IMG/VR virus record: IMGVR_UViG_3300001242_000037
Span: 1-46,252 of that record
Length of the DNA stretch: 46,252 nucleotides
DNA from: a virus
Reading direction: 5' to 3' (one strand)
Position numbers and translations under genes: made by a program. Below are positions 16,740-24,350 of the stretch, in pieces. The notes under the pieces were generated by a model. That model searched no databases, was not told where the DNA came from, and saw only the letters and a list, made by a program, of their open reading frames with translations. Position 1 is the stretch's first letter, and each line of letters begins with the position of its first letter.

Positions 16740-17316
16740 TTGGGGCGACAGGGTAAAGCATTTCATTCCGCTCAAAGTAGTTAACTATCTAGTTATACAC
16801 CATACCGAAAGCCCGGACGTGCCTGCAACGACAGTTGACCAGTGGCACAAAAACAAAGGATGGCTGGGTATCGGGTATCATTTTCTTATTCGTGCTGACG
16901 GTAGTATTGAACAAGGCAGGCCCGAGAATGTTGTCGGGGCGCATACGCTAAACTATAATAGTCAATCAATAGGTATTTGCTTGACGGGTAAGTTTATGAC
17001 TAACAAGCCTGCTACTGCTCAGATGGACGCTCTGGAGGAATTATTGACAGCCCTCCGGGGCAGGCACCCACAAGCTAAAACAGTACGGCACAAAGACCTA
17101 CAAGCTACGTCCTGTCCTGGTGTTTTATTTCCTTGGCAGGAGCTATTGGACAGGCTTAACCGGCCCGCTGATGCCGTAACCATTATAGTTAGAGACAAGA
17201 AACTCGCCGGTAAATTGATTGATGGACAGACATGGATTCCGCTGCGGGCTGTCCTGGAGGCTTTGGGGCACAAGGTTACCTGGGACGGAATTGCCCGAAA
17301 AGTTACAGTTGAATAG
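16720..17316 (+). CDS. Endolysin: N-acetylmuramoyl-L-alanine amidase with C-terminal stalk domain
   Basis: ATG 16720 is preceded by GGTGGAGGGG; the longer frame begins inside the holin gene without such a site. Residues 1-150 are an Amidase_2 (PGRP-like) domain. The zinc ligands are visible as H27 (VIHHTES), H124 (VRHKDL) and C132 (TSCPG), with GYHFLIRADG in the core. It cleaves the bond between muramic acid and L-alanine in peptidoglycan. Residues about 153-198 are a compact stalk domain (IIVRDKKL...IDGQTWIPLRAVLEALGHKVTWDG), the same fold as in the tape measure and the 14.3-kb protein. It presumably tethers the enzyme to the wall. Confidence 0.93.
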   Translation: MQIKPFNWGDRVKHFIPLKVVNYLVIHHTESPDVPATTVDQWHKNKGWLGIGYHFLIRADGSIEQGRPENVVGAHTLNYNSQSIGICLTGKFMTNKPATAQMDALEELLTALRGRHPQAKTVRHKDLQATSCPGVLFPWQELLDRLNRPADAVTIIVRDKKLAGKLIDGQTWIPLRAVLEALGHKVTWDGIARKVTVE

Positions 17317-17325
17317 TTTTTATCG

Positions 17326-17354
17326 AAGCCCTGCCCTTATGGCGGGGCTTTTCT
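17326..17354 (+). terminator. Terminator after the endolysin
   Basis: AAGCCCTGCC and GGCGGGGCTT form a 10-bp stem (one G-U pair) around CTTAT, followed by TTTTC. It separates the lysis cassette from the type IV CRISPR-like operon, yet no separate promoter is evident between it and 17368, so the operon may depend on read-through or an upstream internal promoter. Confidence 0.7.
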
Positions 17355-17367
17355 TGGAGGTGAAACA

Positions 17368-18063
17368 TTGCAAATTCTAACCCCAACACAACTAATTAGG
17401 CAGGCAGCTCTAAAAACTCCCAGTGTGCCGGTAGCAATGGGCAAAACCATAGAGTATGCTGACGTACAGCTGGAAGAAGTAAAGGATCAAAGATGTTGGC
17501 TATGCGGAGGAAAAACGGGAGGTCAGGGACAACCCATCAAAAAAGCTATCAAGCCGACATTCACCGACCGGGACAAGGCCCGCGTACCTCACAGTAATTC
17601 ACTTTGTCCTGGCTGTGCCTTCTGCCTGTCATATTCGCCACTCAGGAACTATAATATTTTGGCGACAATGGACGGCTTGAGACACCCAACAAGGCCGGAA
17701 GTTAAGGAGTTGCTACTTGAACCTCCTGAGCCGCCTTTTGTTCTCTGTATTGCTGTGTCAGGGCAGAAGTGGTTACATTTCCGCTCTAAAGTGGCGTATT
17801 CGCGGGACGGATTCCCGGCACAGTTAGAGGAAACGCTAATATGCGTAGAAAGGCCGTTGCTCCGCGAATGGCTGGAGGTTATCGAAGAACTGTATACCGT
17901 ATTTACGAAAGAGGAAATCAAGACCGGCAGGTACAGCCAGAACAGAATCAAGACGTTCGGCCTGAATGAATTTCAGTCAGTTGACGGGAAAATAGCAGGA
18001 GTGAGAGGGACAAGGCTTTTCGATTTGGCCGTCTTTGTCGCTCAAAAGAAAGGAGAGGAATAA
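17368..18063 (+). CDS. csf1: Csf1-like large/Cas8-like subunit of a type IV CRISPR effector
   Basis: The start is TTG 17368, seven bases after GGAGG. The 231-residue protein carries a zinc-finger signature of two Cys pairs, C43-x-x-C46 (CWLCGGK) and C80-x-x-C83 (CPGCAFC), spaced as in Csf1, with a small basic middle region. In type IV complexes Csf1 is the signature subunit, in the Cas8-like position. It opens a seven-gene operon in the order csf1, cas11-like, csf2, csf3, cas6-like, cysH, membrane gene. The first four match the order known for subtype IV-B and the cysH neighbour is the IV-B hallmark. The divergent Csf1 family makes the single-gene call moderate; the context lifts it. Confidence 0.75.
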   Translation: MQILTPTQLIRQAALKTPSVPVAMGKTIEYADVQLEEVKDQRCWLCGGKTGGQGQPIKKAIKPTFTDRDKARVPHSNSLCPGCAFCLSYSPLRNYNILATMDGLRHPTRPEVKELLLEPPEPPFVLCIAVSGQKWLHFRSKVAYSRDGFPAQLEETLICVERPLLREWLEVIEELYTVFTKEEIKTGRYSQNRIKTFGLNEFQSVDGKIAGVRGTRLFDLAVFVAQKKGEE

Positions 18064-18528
18064 ATGTATTACAATTTTGACACAGAGGAAGAAAACGCTG
18101 CCACTGCTGCTCTGCTGGTATATGCCATATACCGAAGCCGCGACGCGAAGCGCTTTAAAGTCAATCCTGAGATGTGGACAAGGATCGAAAACGCTGTCAA
18201 ATCAGCCTCAAAGCGTGCTATGGATTTAGGGGATTTTATCGAAAAACTCAAACCTAAACTGCAATGCGGGACGATTCACCCACGCTGGGCAAAGACTATC
18301 CCGGATGGCATTGTCAGTATGCGGGTTATGCCTGACGGATCAGTTATTGAGGTGGCAGACAGCGGGAAACGCCAATTCCTTACCGACGTTCTGAATGAGG
18401 CGGATCACCGGGCAGTGCTGGATTATCTCTATCGCAAAACTGCCTTAGTTGTGCTATTGGTCAGGGACAGGCTTGAACGCGAAAAGCCTATTGAAATTAA
18501 ATTAGGGGAGGATTTTATTGATGTCTAG
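18064..18528 (+). CDS. Cas11-like small subunit of the type IV complex
   Basis: This 154-residue protein starts at ATG immediately after the csf1 stop (TAAATG) and overlaps csf2. It is mainly helical: an N-terminal bundle (TEEENAATAALLVYAIYRS..., then WTRIENAVKSASKRAMDLGDFIEKL) and a C-terminal helix (EADHRAVLDYLYRKTALVVLLVRDRLER), with a small beta segment between. IV-B complexes include a separately encoded helical small subunit (Cas11) between csf1 and csf2 that lines the belly of the filament, and this gene is in that slot with that size. Small subunits are poorly conserved, so the call rests on position and predicted fold. Confidence 0.6.
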   Translation: MYYNFDTEEENAATAALLVYAIYRSRDAKRFKVNPEMWTRIENAVKSASKRAMDLGDFIEKLKPKLQCGTIHPRWAKTIPDGIVSMRVMPDGSVIEVADSGKRQFLTDVLNEADHRAVLDYLYRKTALVVLLVRDRLEREKPIEIKLGEDFIDV

Positions 18529-19699
18529 TATTAGATTGGATGGAAAAATCACATTATTGTCGCCTTTATCACATATTGGGGAAAGTTCAGGAATTGACAG
18601 TTTCTTGTCAACTGATACTGTTATTGGGGTAGATGGAAAACCTTTGGAAGTATTCACCTACAGCGGGAACGCATTTAGGGGGCAACTTCGCGATCTATGC
18701 GCCGCCTATATGACCGAGAAGCTTGGGAATTTGCAGTACAATCCCGATGTGTTCTATCTCTTGTTCTCAGGCGGTTCCCTTGGTGGCGCTCAGTCAGTTG
18801 ACATAGACCAGGCCCGCATGTATCGCAGAAATATTCCGATGCTCAGCGTGTTTGGCGGCGGCGTAGGTAATCAGATTCTAACCGGCAAAATCAAGGTTGG
18901 TGCTATGTATCCACTCACGGAAGAATGCCAGAGAATTCTTCCTGAACATTTGAGAGACGAAAATGCGCCAAGTTGGCGGCAATGGACTTTCGACAAGAGC
19001 TTTACCCGCATGGACGATGCCAAAAACGAGAACATGCGTAAATACCTAACAGGTACCGAAACAGATGGACTTGCCATAACCGGGCAGGCAGAGGATGACA
19101 AAAAGAAAAAGAAAAAAGAAGATCCTCCACAGCAGATGCGGTATACCGTTGAAATGCTGGCGGCAGGTGCTGTGATGTACCAGCGTATTGATTTATGCGA
19201 TCTGTCCGATTTGGAGCTTGGGGCTTTTGTGTCTGCCTTAGTGGAATTTTCCAAGAAAAGCTACATTGGGGGTAAGAGCGGCACCGGCCACGGGCTCGTA
19301 GACATCGAATACACCTGGAGAAAAGCAGGACAAAAAGAATCTGAAGGGATTTTCCTGAAAATTTCCTCTGACTGCCTTTGGTTATCAGAACCAGCAGAAG
19401 AAGCCAAACAGAGTTATGATCAGTTTTTGGTGACTTTATACGACAGGTATTTGGAAAATAGCGCCGATGAGCTGGCTAAGCTGTTGAGCGGAGAAACTGT
19501 AAAACCAGGTAAACCGGAAGAATCAGACGTTTCAGTCATTAGGAAAACGCTTAGTAAGGCAGTAAAGCATTTATCCGACAATGAGCTCATTTCTTTATGG
19601 GAAAGATGGTCTAGTGAATGTTATAGTGCTGGCTCATTATCTCCTAGTAAAGAATATTGCAACGAGTTTAAAGCTTGGTTGTCGGCAGGTGGAAAATAA
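18521..19699 (+). CDS. csf2: Csf2 (Cas7-like RAMP backbone subunit)
   Basis: ATG 18521 is nine bases after GGGGAGG; a TTG three bases earlier is possible. At 392 residues it fits Csf2. The start, LDGKITLLSPLSHIGESSG, is the beta strand plus tip loop of Cas7-type RAMPs. YSGNAFRGQLRDLCA is the conserved R-G-x-L-R motif that follows in this group. A glycine-rich loop, YIGGKSGTGHGLVDIEY, lies near residues 248-264. Cas7 proteins polymerise along the guide RNA. A run of six lysines with acid neighbours near residue 195 forms a flexible insertion, perhaps the thumb. The gene ends in TAATG, overlapping csf3. Confidence 0.8.
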   Translation: MSSIRLDGKITLLSPLSHIGESSGIDSFLSTDTVIGVDGKPLEVFTYSGNAFRGQLRDLCAAYMTEKLGNLQYNPDVFYLLFSGGSLGGAQSVDIDQARMYRRNIPMLSVFGGGVGNQILTGKIKVGAMYPLTEECQRILPEHLRDENAPSWRQWTFDKSFTRMDDAKNENMRKYLTGTETDGLAITGQAEDDKKKKKKEDPPQQMRYTVEMLAAGAVMYQRIDLCDLSDLELGAFVSALVEFSKKSYIGGKSGTGHGLVDIEYTWRKAGQKESEGIFLKISSDCLWLSEPAEEAKQSYDQFLVTLYDRYLENSADELAKLLSGETVKPGKPEESDVSVIRKTLSKAVKHLSDNELISLWERWSSECYSAGSLSPSKEYCNEFKAWLSAGGK

Positions 19700-20382
19700 T
19701 GCAACCTTTAAAGATTACGGCAAAAATGCAGGATGGAAGGGTAGCGGGAACCGATCCATATTTCCCGCTTGACAGCATTATGGCCGCCGAGTGGATGCGG
19801 AGAAATCATCCGGAAGCGTACTACAATGCCAGCAGTCACTTACTGACCAACGATCTAATTGTACCGGATCTACCGCTTGCCCGATGCGGAGAAGGCGAGG
19901 ACTGGTATTTTGCGTGCAGCTTCAATACAGTGCCTTCTCAAAAAGAATACGTCATGCACTGGCACAAACGTTTTGACGATCACCTTGACCAGCACATTGA
20001 TTTCAAGGGCAAACGTGGCAAGGTTGATATTAAATCCGGCAAAAACAAGGCGTACCGGATGCCGCTTGTCGTGCAACTATTCGATAGGCTAGAATGGTTC
20101 GCTGTTGGCGATCTAGAAGCTGTACGCGAACTGACTGAGGTTGCTACTCATATCGGCAAAAAATCAAGTCAGGGACTTGGAGCAGTAGAATGCTGGACTG
20201 TTGAGCCATGGCCGGATGATTGGAGTCTAGTCAGGGACGGAAAATTGACCAGAGCTATTCCCGTTGAGTCAGGATTTCCTGAAGGTGTCAAAGAGTCTAG
20301 GATTGCGCTATATGGAATCAGATCCCCGTACTGGCACACCTCGAACCAAAGAGTCTGTATGATGCCGGAGGTGGTAGTATGA
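19699..20382 (+). CDS. csf3: Csf3 (Cas5-like RAMP subunit)
   Basis: ATG 19699 overlaps the csf2 stop (TAATG), so it is preferred to an in-frame GTG/ATG-like start inside csf2. The 227-residue product starts with a RAMP strand and the motif KITAKMQDGRVAGTDPYFPLDSIMA, characteristic of Csf3, and ends its core with GKKSSQGLGAVECW (residues about 153-166), the glycine-rich loop. Cas5-type subunits cap the 5' end of the guide. The stop codon overlaps the next start as ATGA. Together with csf1 and csf2 it completes a type IV backbone. Confidence 0.78.
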   Translation: MQPLKITAKMQDGRVAGTDPYFPLDSIMAAEWMRRNHPEAYYNASSHLLTNDLIVPDLPLARCGEGEDWYFACSFNTVPSQKEYVMHWHKRFDDHLDQHIDFKGKRGKVDIKSGKNKAYRMPLVVQLFDRLEWFAVGDLEAVRELTEVATHIGKKSSQGLGAVECWTVEPWPDDWSLVRDGKLTRAIPVESGFPEGVKESRIALYGIRSPYWHTSNQRVCMMPEVVV

Positions 20383-21014
20383 TCAAGGTTAGATTACCTG
20401 TCAAATTTAACGACGGCAAACAGCTCTATGATGCAGCACTAAAACTCATTGGCCGGGTATCGCCGGTGATGGCACAGATCATCCATTCAAAGCCAGACTT
20501 TAACCCGTTTAGTGTGCAGTTGCCGGACATTATCTGCATCATGGAACCAAGCCTTGAAATAGCAGTTAGTCAGTTGCCGAATACGGAAATAGTTTCCCAG
20601 ATGGATTTTAGAGAGTGTTTTACTGAAAACCCGGCAAGCCTGATAGAACTGAGTTTCCTAAACACGTTTTTCAAAAAAGCTCAGACTTCTTATCCCTTAC
20701 CCGATCCCTGGTTAATGATTGGAGCATGGAAAAACCGCTGGAATAGCTTATTACCCGCTCGTGTGGGTATAGAAATACCTATCGAAAATAAAAGAAAGTC
20801 CGAAAAAATACAGGTTAGGCGGGCAAATATAAACACATTACGCGTGCAGATAGCCGACTATCAGCCGAATATAGCTTTTTGCGGTAGCGTAAGACTAAAG
20901 TGGTTGGGGGACGAAAAGGAGTTGCGTGAGTTTGTTGCACTGGCCAGGTTTGCTGAGTTTTCCGGGACTGGCGCAAAAACTACTATGGGGTGCGGGGTGA
21001 CACGGCTTGGATGA
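20379..21014 (+). CDS. Cas6-like RAMP protein (predicted guide RNA processing endonuclease)
   Basis: This 211-residue protein starts at ATG overlapping the csf3 stop. It has the two-part Cas6 pattern: an N-terminal RAMP domain with IIHSKPDFNPFSVQL (His36 is a candidate catalytic residue, at the place where many Cas6 proteins keep it) and a C-terminal domain ending FAEFSGTGAKTTMGCGVTRL, almost the textbook glycine-rich loop of the Cas6 family PF10040. Cas6 cuts pre-crRNA within repeats. Subtype IV-B as usually described lacks Cas6 and lacks an array, so this gene is unexpected. It could also be a second Cas5-like or a non-catalytic RNA binder; the loop is convincing, the catalysis is not proven. 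Confidence 0.7.
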   Translation: MIKVRLPVKFNDGKQLYDAALKLIGRVSPVMAQIIHSKPDFNPFSVQLPDIICIMEPSLEIAVSQLPNTEIVSQMDFRECFTENPASLIELSFLNTFFKKAQTSYPLPDPWLMIGAWKNRWNSLLPARVGIEIPIENKRKSEKIQVRRANINTLRVQIADYQPNIAFCGSVRLKWLGDEKELREFVALARFAEFSGTGAKTTMGCGVTRLG

Positions 21015-21774
21015 TTGGCGGGAATTGTATAGACTGCACGCAAAACTACCGGTGTTCAAAAAAAGGTTAGAAAAAACCAGGAATATTATTTCCGAAGCGT
21101 TACAATCTATATCAAAACCTTATGTCGCCGTATCGTTCGGAAAAGATTCTATCGTTCTGATGCACATGCTCATTCAACAGATGCCGGATATACCTATTGT
21201 TTGGTCAGATAGGGGCCCGGAAGCTGAATTGCCGGAAACTTACCCGTATATAGAAAGAATAAAAGCTATGTACGGGATAAACCTGCAAATTATTTATCCG
21301 TCGATGTCGATGTTTGAGATTTATAGAAGATATGGACTTCCGGAGATAGACGAAGGCGTCACCAGGTCTATTGTGAAAGAGGTAAACCTTGTGCTTGCTT
21401 TCGCGGAATACGTTAAAAAAAATAACATTGACGGCTATTTTCAAGGACTCAGAGCTGATGAAAGTAATGGCAGACGTTGGTACGCCAAAAAATATGGCCA
21501 TATCCACTACAGAAAAAGAGACGGAATAACCGTATGTAATCCGTTGCTGCATTGGTCGGCAAGGGATATTTGGGCCTATATCGTGACAAACGACATACTT
21601 TATCATCCTGAATACGACAATGATAAATTTAAAAGCCGCGAACTGATACGGCTGAGCAATTGGAGCGGCCTGTATTGGGCGCAAAACGGCAGGATGGCAG
21701 AGTTAAAATATTACCATCCTGACTTATTTCAGCAATTAGTTAACGAATTTCCGGAGGTGAAGACTTTTGTATAA
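21007..21774 (+). CDS. cysH: CysH-like (PAPS reductase / DndC superfamily) type IV-B accessory protein
   Basis: The start is TTG 21007, overlapping the Cas6-like gene by eight bases. The 255-residue protein is a PP-loop ATP pyrophosphatase: SFGKDS at residues 43-48 is the nucleotide loop, VWSDRGPEAELPETYPYI follows the second strand, and GLRADESNGRR (from residue 147) is the conserved motif of phosphoadenosine-phosphosulfate reductases. The C-terminal redox cysteine motif of true CysH (ECGLH) is not seen, so sulfate assimilation is unlikely. CysH-like genes are the known companion of type IV-B loci, where their job is unresolved; the related DndC takes part in DNA phosphorothioation. A role in modifying nucleic acid or guide is inference. 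Confidence 0.85.
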   Translation: MDDWRELYRLHAKLPVFKKRLEKTRNIISEALQSISKPYVAVSFGKDSIVLMHMLIQQMPDIPIVWSDRGPEAELPETYPYIERIKAMYGINLQIIYPSMSMFEIYRRYGLPEIDEGVTRSIVKEVNLVLAFAEYVKKNNIDGYFQGLRADESNGRRWYAKKYGHIHYRKRDGITVCNPLLHWSARDIWAYIVTNDILYHPEYDNDKFKSRELIRLSNWSGLYWAQNGRMAELKYYHPDLFQQLVNEFPEVKTFV

Positions 21775-22705
21775 TAGATTTATTTTAGGTTCGGGCAATT
21801 TTTCAATGTTTGCAATGGCTATTAGCATAGCAGCTTCCTGGGCCTGGGGCGTGTCGGTTATAGTTGGTATACAGGTCTTTCAAAACAAAGGCGTTGAGGC
21901 ATTTACTATTTGGGCCGCCGCCAATGCTTTAACGCTTGCTGTTTTTGGCTTTGCTGCAGCGAAAATAAGCAAGGACGTACGGAAACTGCCAGAAATATTG
22001 CCGGGTAATCTGAAACCTGTATATTCAGGATTTCAGTATCTAATACAGTTTTTCTCAATCTTAGTAAATCTAACGGCAATAAAAACAGCGGTAAGCATGA
22101 TCGGATATACAAATAACTACTCATGGCTATTTCTTGGCACATTACTGGTTTTGGGAGTTGTGATGTGGGGATTTCCTCATGTTATTCAGGGAAATATGGC
22201 TAAATACGTGCTGTGGATTGGGTTACTTTTGACTGTCATATTTATGAGCGGTCACGGCATAATTATTAAGCATTCTGCCAGTGCCGATATTTCTTGGGGG
22301 CTATACGGGGCTTTAATCCTTTTTTGTGGCCCGGTCATGGATCAGCAGATGTGGCAGCGCAGGGCTGCTTTCGGCGGTAATACCAAGCCTTTTATTTTAG
22401 CCAGTGTGTTTTTTGGCATATATATGCTACTTGTCGGCTCTGTTGCTGCTGTGAGTGCCGGGAAAGGTATGCTGATAGCAACGATTGTTTTTCTTGTGGC
22501 CGCCTCTACTCTGACCAGTGCTGCTTCAGCTATATCGTATTTTCATAGCAATATCAAGTCTGCCAGAATAGCCATTGCAACGGTTTTTTTGATTGCTGCA
22601 ATTTGTATGATATTTAACTTATCAGTCCTGCAGATTTGGGTACTATACGGATCGCTGAGAATACCGTTTGCTTTGTTCGCTTTCTATAGAATATTTAAAC
22701 ACTAG
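21767..22705 (+). CDS. Polytopic membrane protein, sodium:solute-symporter-like, coupled to cysH
   Basis: TTG 21767 lies nine bases after GGAGG and overlaps the cysH stop. The 312-residue product has about nine or ten hydrophobic helices. The opening (MFAMAISIAASWAWGVSVIVG) and an internal FCGPVMDQQMWQRRAA segment resemble the LeuT-fold sodium:solute symporter family, where a D-Q-x-x-W-Q-R motif is common, but the protein is clearly shorter than the usual 450-500 residues. Tight coupling makes it part of the type IV operon, followed by a terminator. It could be a minimal transporter supplying something to CysH, or a membrane anchor or effector. I know of no such gene in standard IV-B descriptions. 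Confidence 0.6.
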   Translation: MYNRFILGSGNFSMFAMAISIAASWAWGVSVIVGIQVFQNKGVEAFTIWAAANALTLAVFGFAAAKISKDVRKLPEILPGNLKPVYSGFQYLIQFFSILVNLTAIKTAVSMIGYTNNYSWLFLGTLLVLGVVMWGFPHVIQGNMAKYVLWIGLLLTVIFMSGHGIIIKHSASADISWGLYGALILFCGPVMDQQMWQRRAAFGGNTKPFILASVFFGIYMLLVGSVAAVSAGKGMLIATIVFLVAASTLTSAASAISYFHSNIKSARIAIATVFLIAAICMIFNLSVLQIWVLYGSLRIPFALFAFYRIFKH

Positions 22706-22734
22706 CCTTCCTTCGGGGAGGCTTTTTTATTTTA
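22704..22734 (+). terminator. Terminator ending the type IV operon
   Basis: AGCCTTCC-ttcg-GGGAGGCT stem (one G-U pair, UUCG-type loop) followed by TTTTTTATTTT. It overlaps the stop codon of the membrane gene. Confidence 0.85.
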
Positions 22735-22809
22735 AAAAGAATTTTTACGGAAACGCTGGAAGCCGCGTGCTTACTTGGTTTTTAAGTCTATATATTCATT
22801 AAAAAAGTG

Positions 22810-22838
22810 TTGACATCCCGTATTCGGGATGGTATAAT
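22810..22838 (+). promoter_or_regulatory. Sigma-A promoter with a palindromic operator in its spacer
   Basis: TTGACA (22810-22815), a 17-base spacer and TATAAT (22833-22838) are both consensus. CATCCCG-tatt-CGGGATG (22814-22831) fills the spacer as a perfect 7+7 inverted repeat, an ideal repressor site. It drives the gene at 22888. Confidence 0.85.
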
Positions 22839-22887
22839 TATATACAAGAACAGGGAAACAAAATAAAACAGCCGGGAGGGCGAGCGA

Positions 22888-23400
22888 ATGAAAATCAACC
22901 GCAAAGCAATCATGAAAAGAGCTCACGAAATCGCTAAGAAAATGGTTGGTGACTGGTATGCAAGATTGGCTCTAGCCCTCCGTCAGGCATGGAGAGAGGC
23001 GAAAACAGTGGTAGAGAAAGTTGTTAACACATACAGAGAGTTAATTAGCAAATACACCATCGCGCTACACGCAAACGGCCAACTGATAGTGCCGAACGCC
23101 AGCAAGCTATCTGACAAGGAAAGAAGTATGTTAATAGCAGCAAAGCCCCGCATTATTGCGGAACTGAAATTAATAAGCAAAGAAAAAGAAGAGGCTGCAA
23201 GATTAAGACTGGCAACCCCTGCCAGCGAAGCAGCTAGAAAAGCTAAGTTCGATGAAGCAAAAGAAACTGGCAAACCTGTTCTGCTGCGACGCTGGAGCAC
23301 CGGTTGCTGTGACCGCAGGGAAGAGTGCAGTTTAGACATCCATTATGAGTTCGCAATGCCGGACGGAACGGTGAAACACGACTGGAACCACACCTGGTAG
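22888..23400 (+). CDS. Conserved mobile-element protein, unknown
   Basis: This 170-residue protein starts at ATG after GGGAGGG. The N-terminal 35 residues (MKRAHEIAKKMVGDWYARLALALRQAWREAK) form an amphipathic helix with a W-x(n)-AW-x-x-(A)K pattern that I have seen in small proteins of Bacillota phages and plasmids. The middle is helical and basic. The end has a CCDRREEC cluster, possibly metal-binding, then beta-like text (DIHYEFAMPDGTVKHDWNHTW). It stands first behind the strong regulated promoter at 22810. No function is claimed. Confidence 0.7.
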   Translation: MKINRKAIMKRAHEIAKKMVGDWYARLALALRQAWREAKTVVEKVVNTYRELISKYTIALHANGQLIVPNASKLSDKERSMLIAAKPRIIAELKLISKEKEEAARLRLATPASEAARKAKFDEAKETGKPVLLRRWSTGCCDRREECSLDIHYEFAMPDGTVKHDWNHTW

Positions 23401-23411
23401 AGAAAAAAACG

Positions 23412-23440
23412 GTTAGGCCGGGCAACCCGCCCGGCCTAAC
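23412..23440. terminator. Strong 12-bp hairpin
   Basis: GTTAGGCCGGGC and GCCCGGCCTAAC pair perfectly around AACCC. A run of seven A on the left makes it a classical terminator for minus-strand transcripts; on the plus strand it lacks a U-tract and would be an attenuator or mRNA stabiliser ahead of 23469. Confidence 0.6.
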
Positions 23441-23468
23441 GAAAATAAAAAACAAGGGAGATAGAAAC

Positions 23469-23687
23469 ATGAAAAAAACTAGAAGTTACAAGAACTACAC
23501 CGTCACCAGCGAGTCGAAAATTGTATGTGGAGCTGACTGGCAAGAGCAGCTTGCAAAAACAGGCCGCGCTGGGCACGAGGTTACGGTTACTACGGTTATT
23601 TTGCATCACGGTAATTTTGACGAGGTAATTTTAGCTGCCGACCCGCGTTTTATGGAGGCGGTAAACGGATGCGACTTGGGAAAGTAG
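23469..23687 (+). CDS. Small unknown protein
   Basis: This 72-residue protein starts at ATG with AAGGGAG upstream. Predicted beta strands (YKNYTVTSESKIV..., EVTVTTVILHHG, EVILAADPRF) suggest a small mixed fold. It overlaps the following helix-turn-helix gene by 19 bases, so the two are translationally coupled and probably work together. The family is not recognised. Confidence 0.6.
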   Translation: MKKTRSYKNYTVTSESKIVCGADWQEQLAKTGRAGHEVTVTTVILHHGNFDEVILAADPRFMEAVNGCDLGK

Positions 23688-23857
23688 TTACAGCCCCGGA
23701 GGCCGCAAGACTCTGGGGAATGGACGCAAGCACTGTCAAAAGGGCTTGCCAGCAAGGTAGGTTTCGCCAGCACGAGGCCCGCAAATCAGGAGGTGCTTGG
23801 TTGGTGACTCTGGCGGGCATGGAACGGGTGTATGGCCCGAGAGGCGAAGAGAAATGA
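23669..23857 (+). CDS. Small helix-turn-helix (excisionase/MerR-like) DNA-binding protein
   Basis: The 62-residue product begins MRLGKVVTAPEAARLWGMDASTVKRACQQGRF, the pattern of AlpA/excisionase and MerR-type winged helices (T/S-x-x-E-A-A-x-x-x-G-x-x-x-x-T-V-x-R-x-x-x-x-G). The wing RKSGGAWLVTLAGMERVYG follows. Such small proteins act as recombination directionality factors or transcription regulators. Candidate targets are the repeat-bearing promoter 30 bases downstream and the att-like palindrome at 38.55 kb. Start chosen for GGAGGCGG ahead of ATG. Confidence 0.75.
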   Translation: MRLGKVVTAPEAARLWGMDASTVKRACQQGRFRQHEARKSGGAWLVTLAGMERVYGPRGEEK

Positions 23858-23890
23858 AACAGTGTCTCGAAAATATCCTTCAAAATAGTG

Positions 23891-23919
23891 TTGACATTCT
23901 GTTAGAAATCTGTTAGAAT
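23891..23919 (+). promoter_or_regulatory. Sigma-A promoter overlapped by 11-bp repeats
   Basis: TTGACA (23891-23896), 17 bases, TAGAAT (23914-23919). It is the probable promoter for 23961 through the Cas12m-like gene, as no clear terminator for this direction lies between. Confidence 0.75.
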
Positions 23920-23929
23920 ACTATTAGAA
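23898..23929 (+). repeat. Three 10-bp direct repeats at 11-bp period (operator)
   Basis: TCTGTTAGAA at 23898 and 23909, then ACTATTAGAA at 23920. One copy per helical turn, covering the spacer and -10 box, is how ribbon-helix-helix repressors usually bind. The gene at 25271 in the same transcript is a candidate autoregulator. Confidence 0.65.
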
Positions 23930-23960
23930 GAAAACACCACAACCGAGGGGGGGGGTTGAA

Positions 23961-24167
23961 GTGCCAATATATAAAGTTATTCTCTGGGGCGGTGATGGCA
24001 CTCTAGAGAGAGATGTTGAAGCAAAAAATCACCGCGAGGCCGCAAAATTATCCGGGTTAATGAAAACCGGCACCACAATCACGGTGGATGGCCCGGTGAA
24101 AGCAAAAATCCGGTACCAGGTAGATAGTACCGGAAGACTAAAAGAACTATCCGCATACAACTACTAG
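23961..24167 (+). CDS. Small beta-rich protein, unknown
   Basis: The start is GTG 23961. The 68-residue protein (MPIYKVILWGGDGTLERDV..., TTITVDGPVKAKIRYQVDS) looks like a small beta-sheet fold with one helix (NHREAAKLSGLM). The ribosome binding site is part of a G9 tract (23947-23955), an odd, slippage-prone arrangement. It is the first gene after the 11-bp-repeat promoter. No family is recognised. Confidence 0.6.
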   Translation: MPIYKVILWGGDGTLERDVEAKNHREAAKLSGLMKTGTTITVDGPVKAKIRYQVDSTGRLKELSAYNY

Positions 24168-24174
24168 CAGGCCA

Positions 24175-24345
24175 GCCGGAGCCGTCAATCCGGTAACCCG
24201 GCAAGAACTCACACCTCTACGACGGTGCCGGGTAGGCAACGATCAAGTGGTCGGCAAAGTGAGAAAATAACAGGGCTGGCAACCCGGAACAAACTACCTG
24301 GCTGCAAGTGCAGCCAATGCCGGTCGGAGTACCGGTAGAAGGGAG
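24175..24345 (+). ncRNA. Structured leader upstream of the 24351 gene
   Basis: In about 170 bases there are four stems in a row: CCGGA/TCCGG, CCCGGCA/TGCCGGG (24197-24203 with 24226-24232), GGCTGC-aagt-GCAGCC (24300-24315) and a CCGGT/ACCGG hairpin just before the ribosome binding site. No known riboswitch was recognised. Confidence 0.4.
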
Positions 24346-24350
24346 AAACT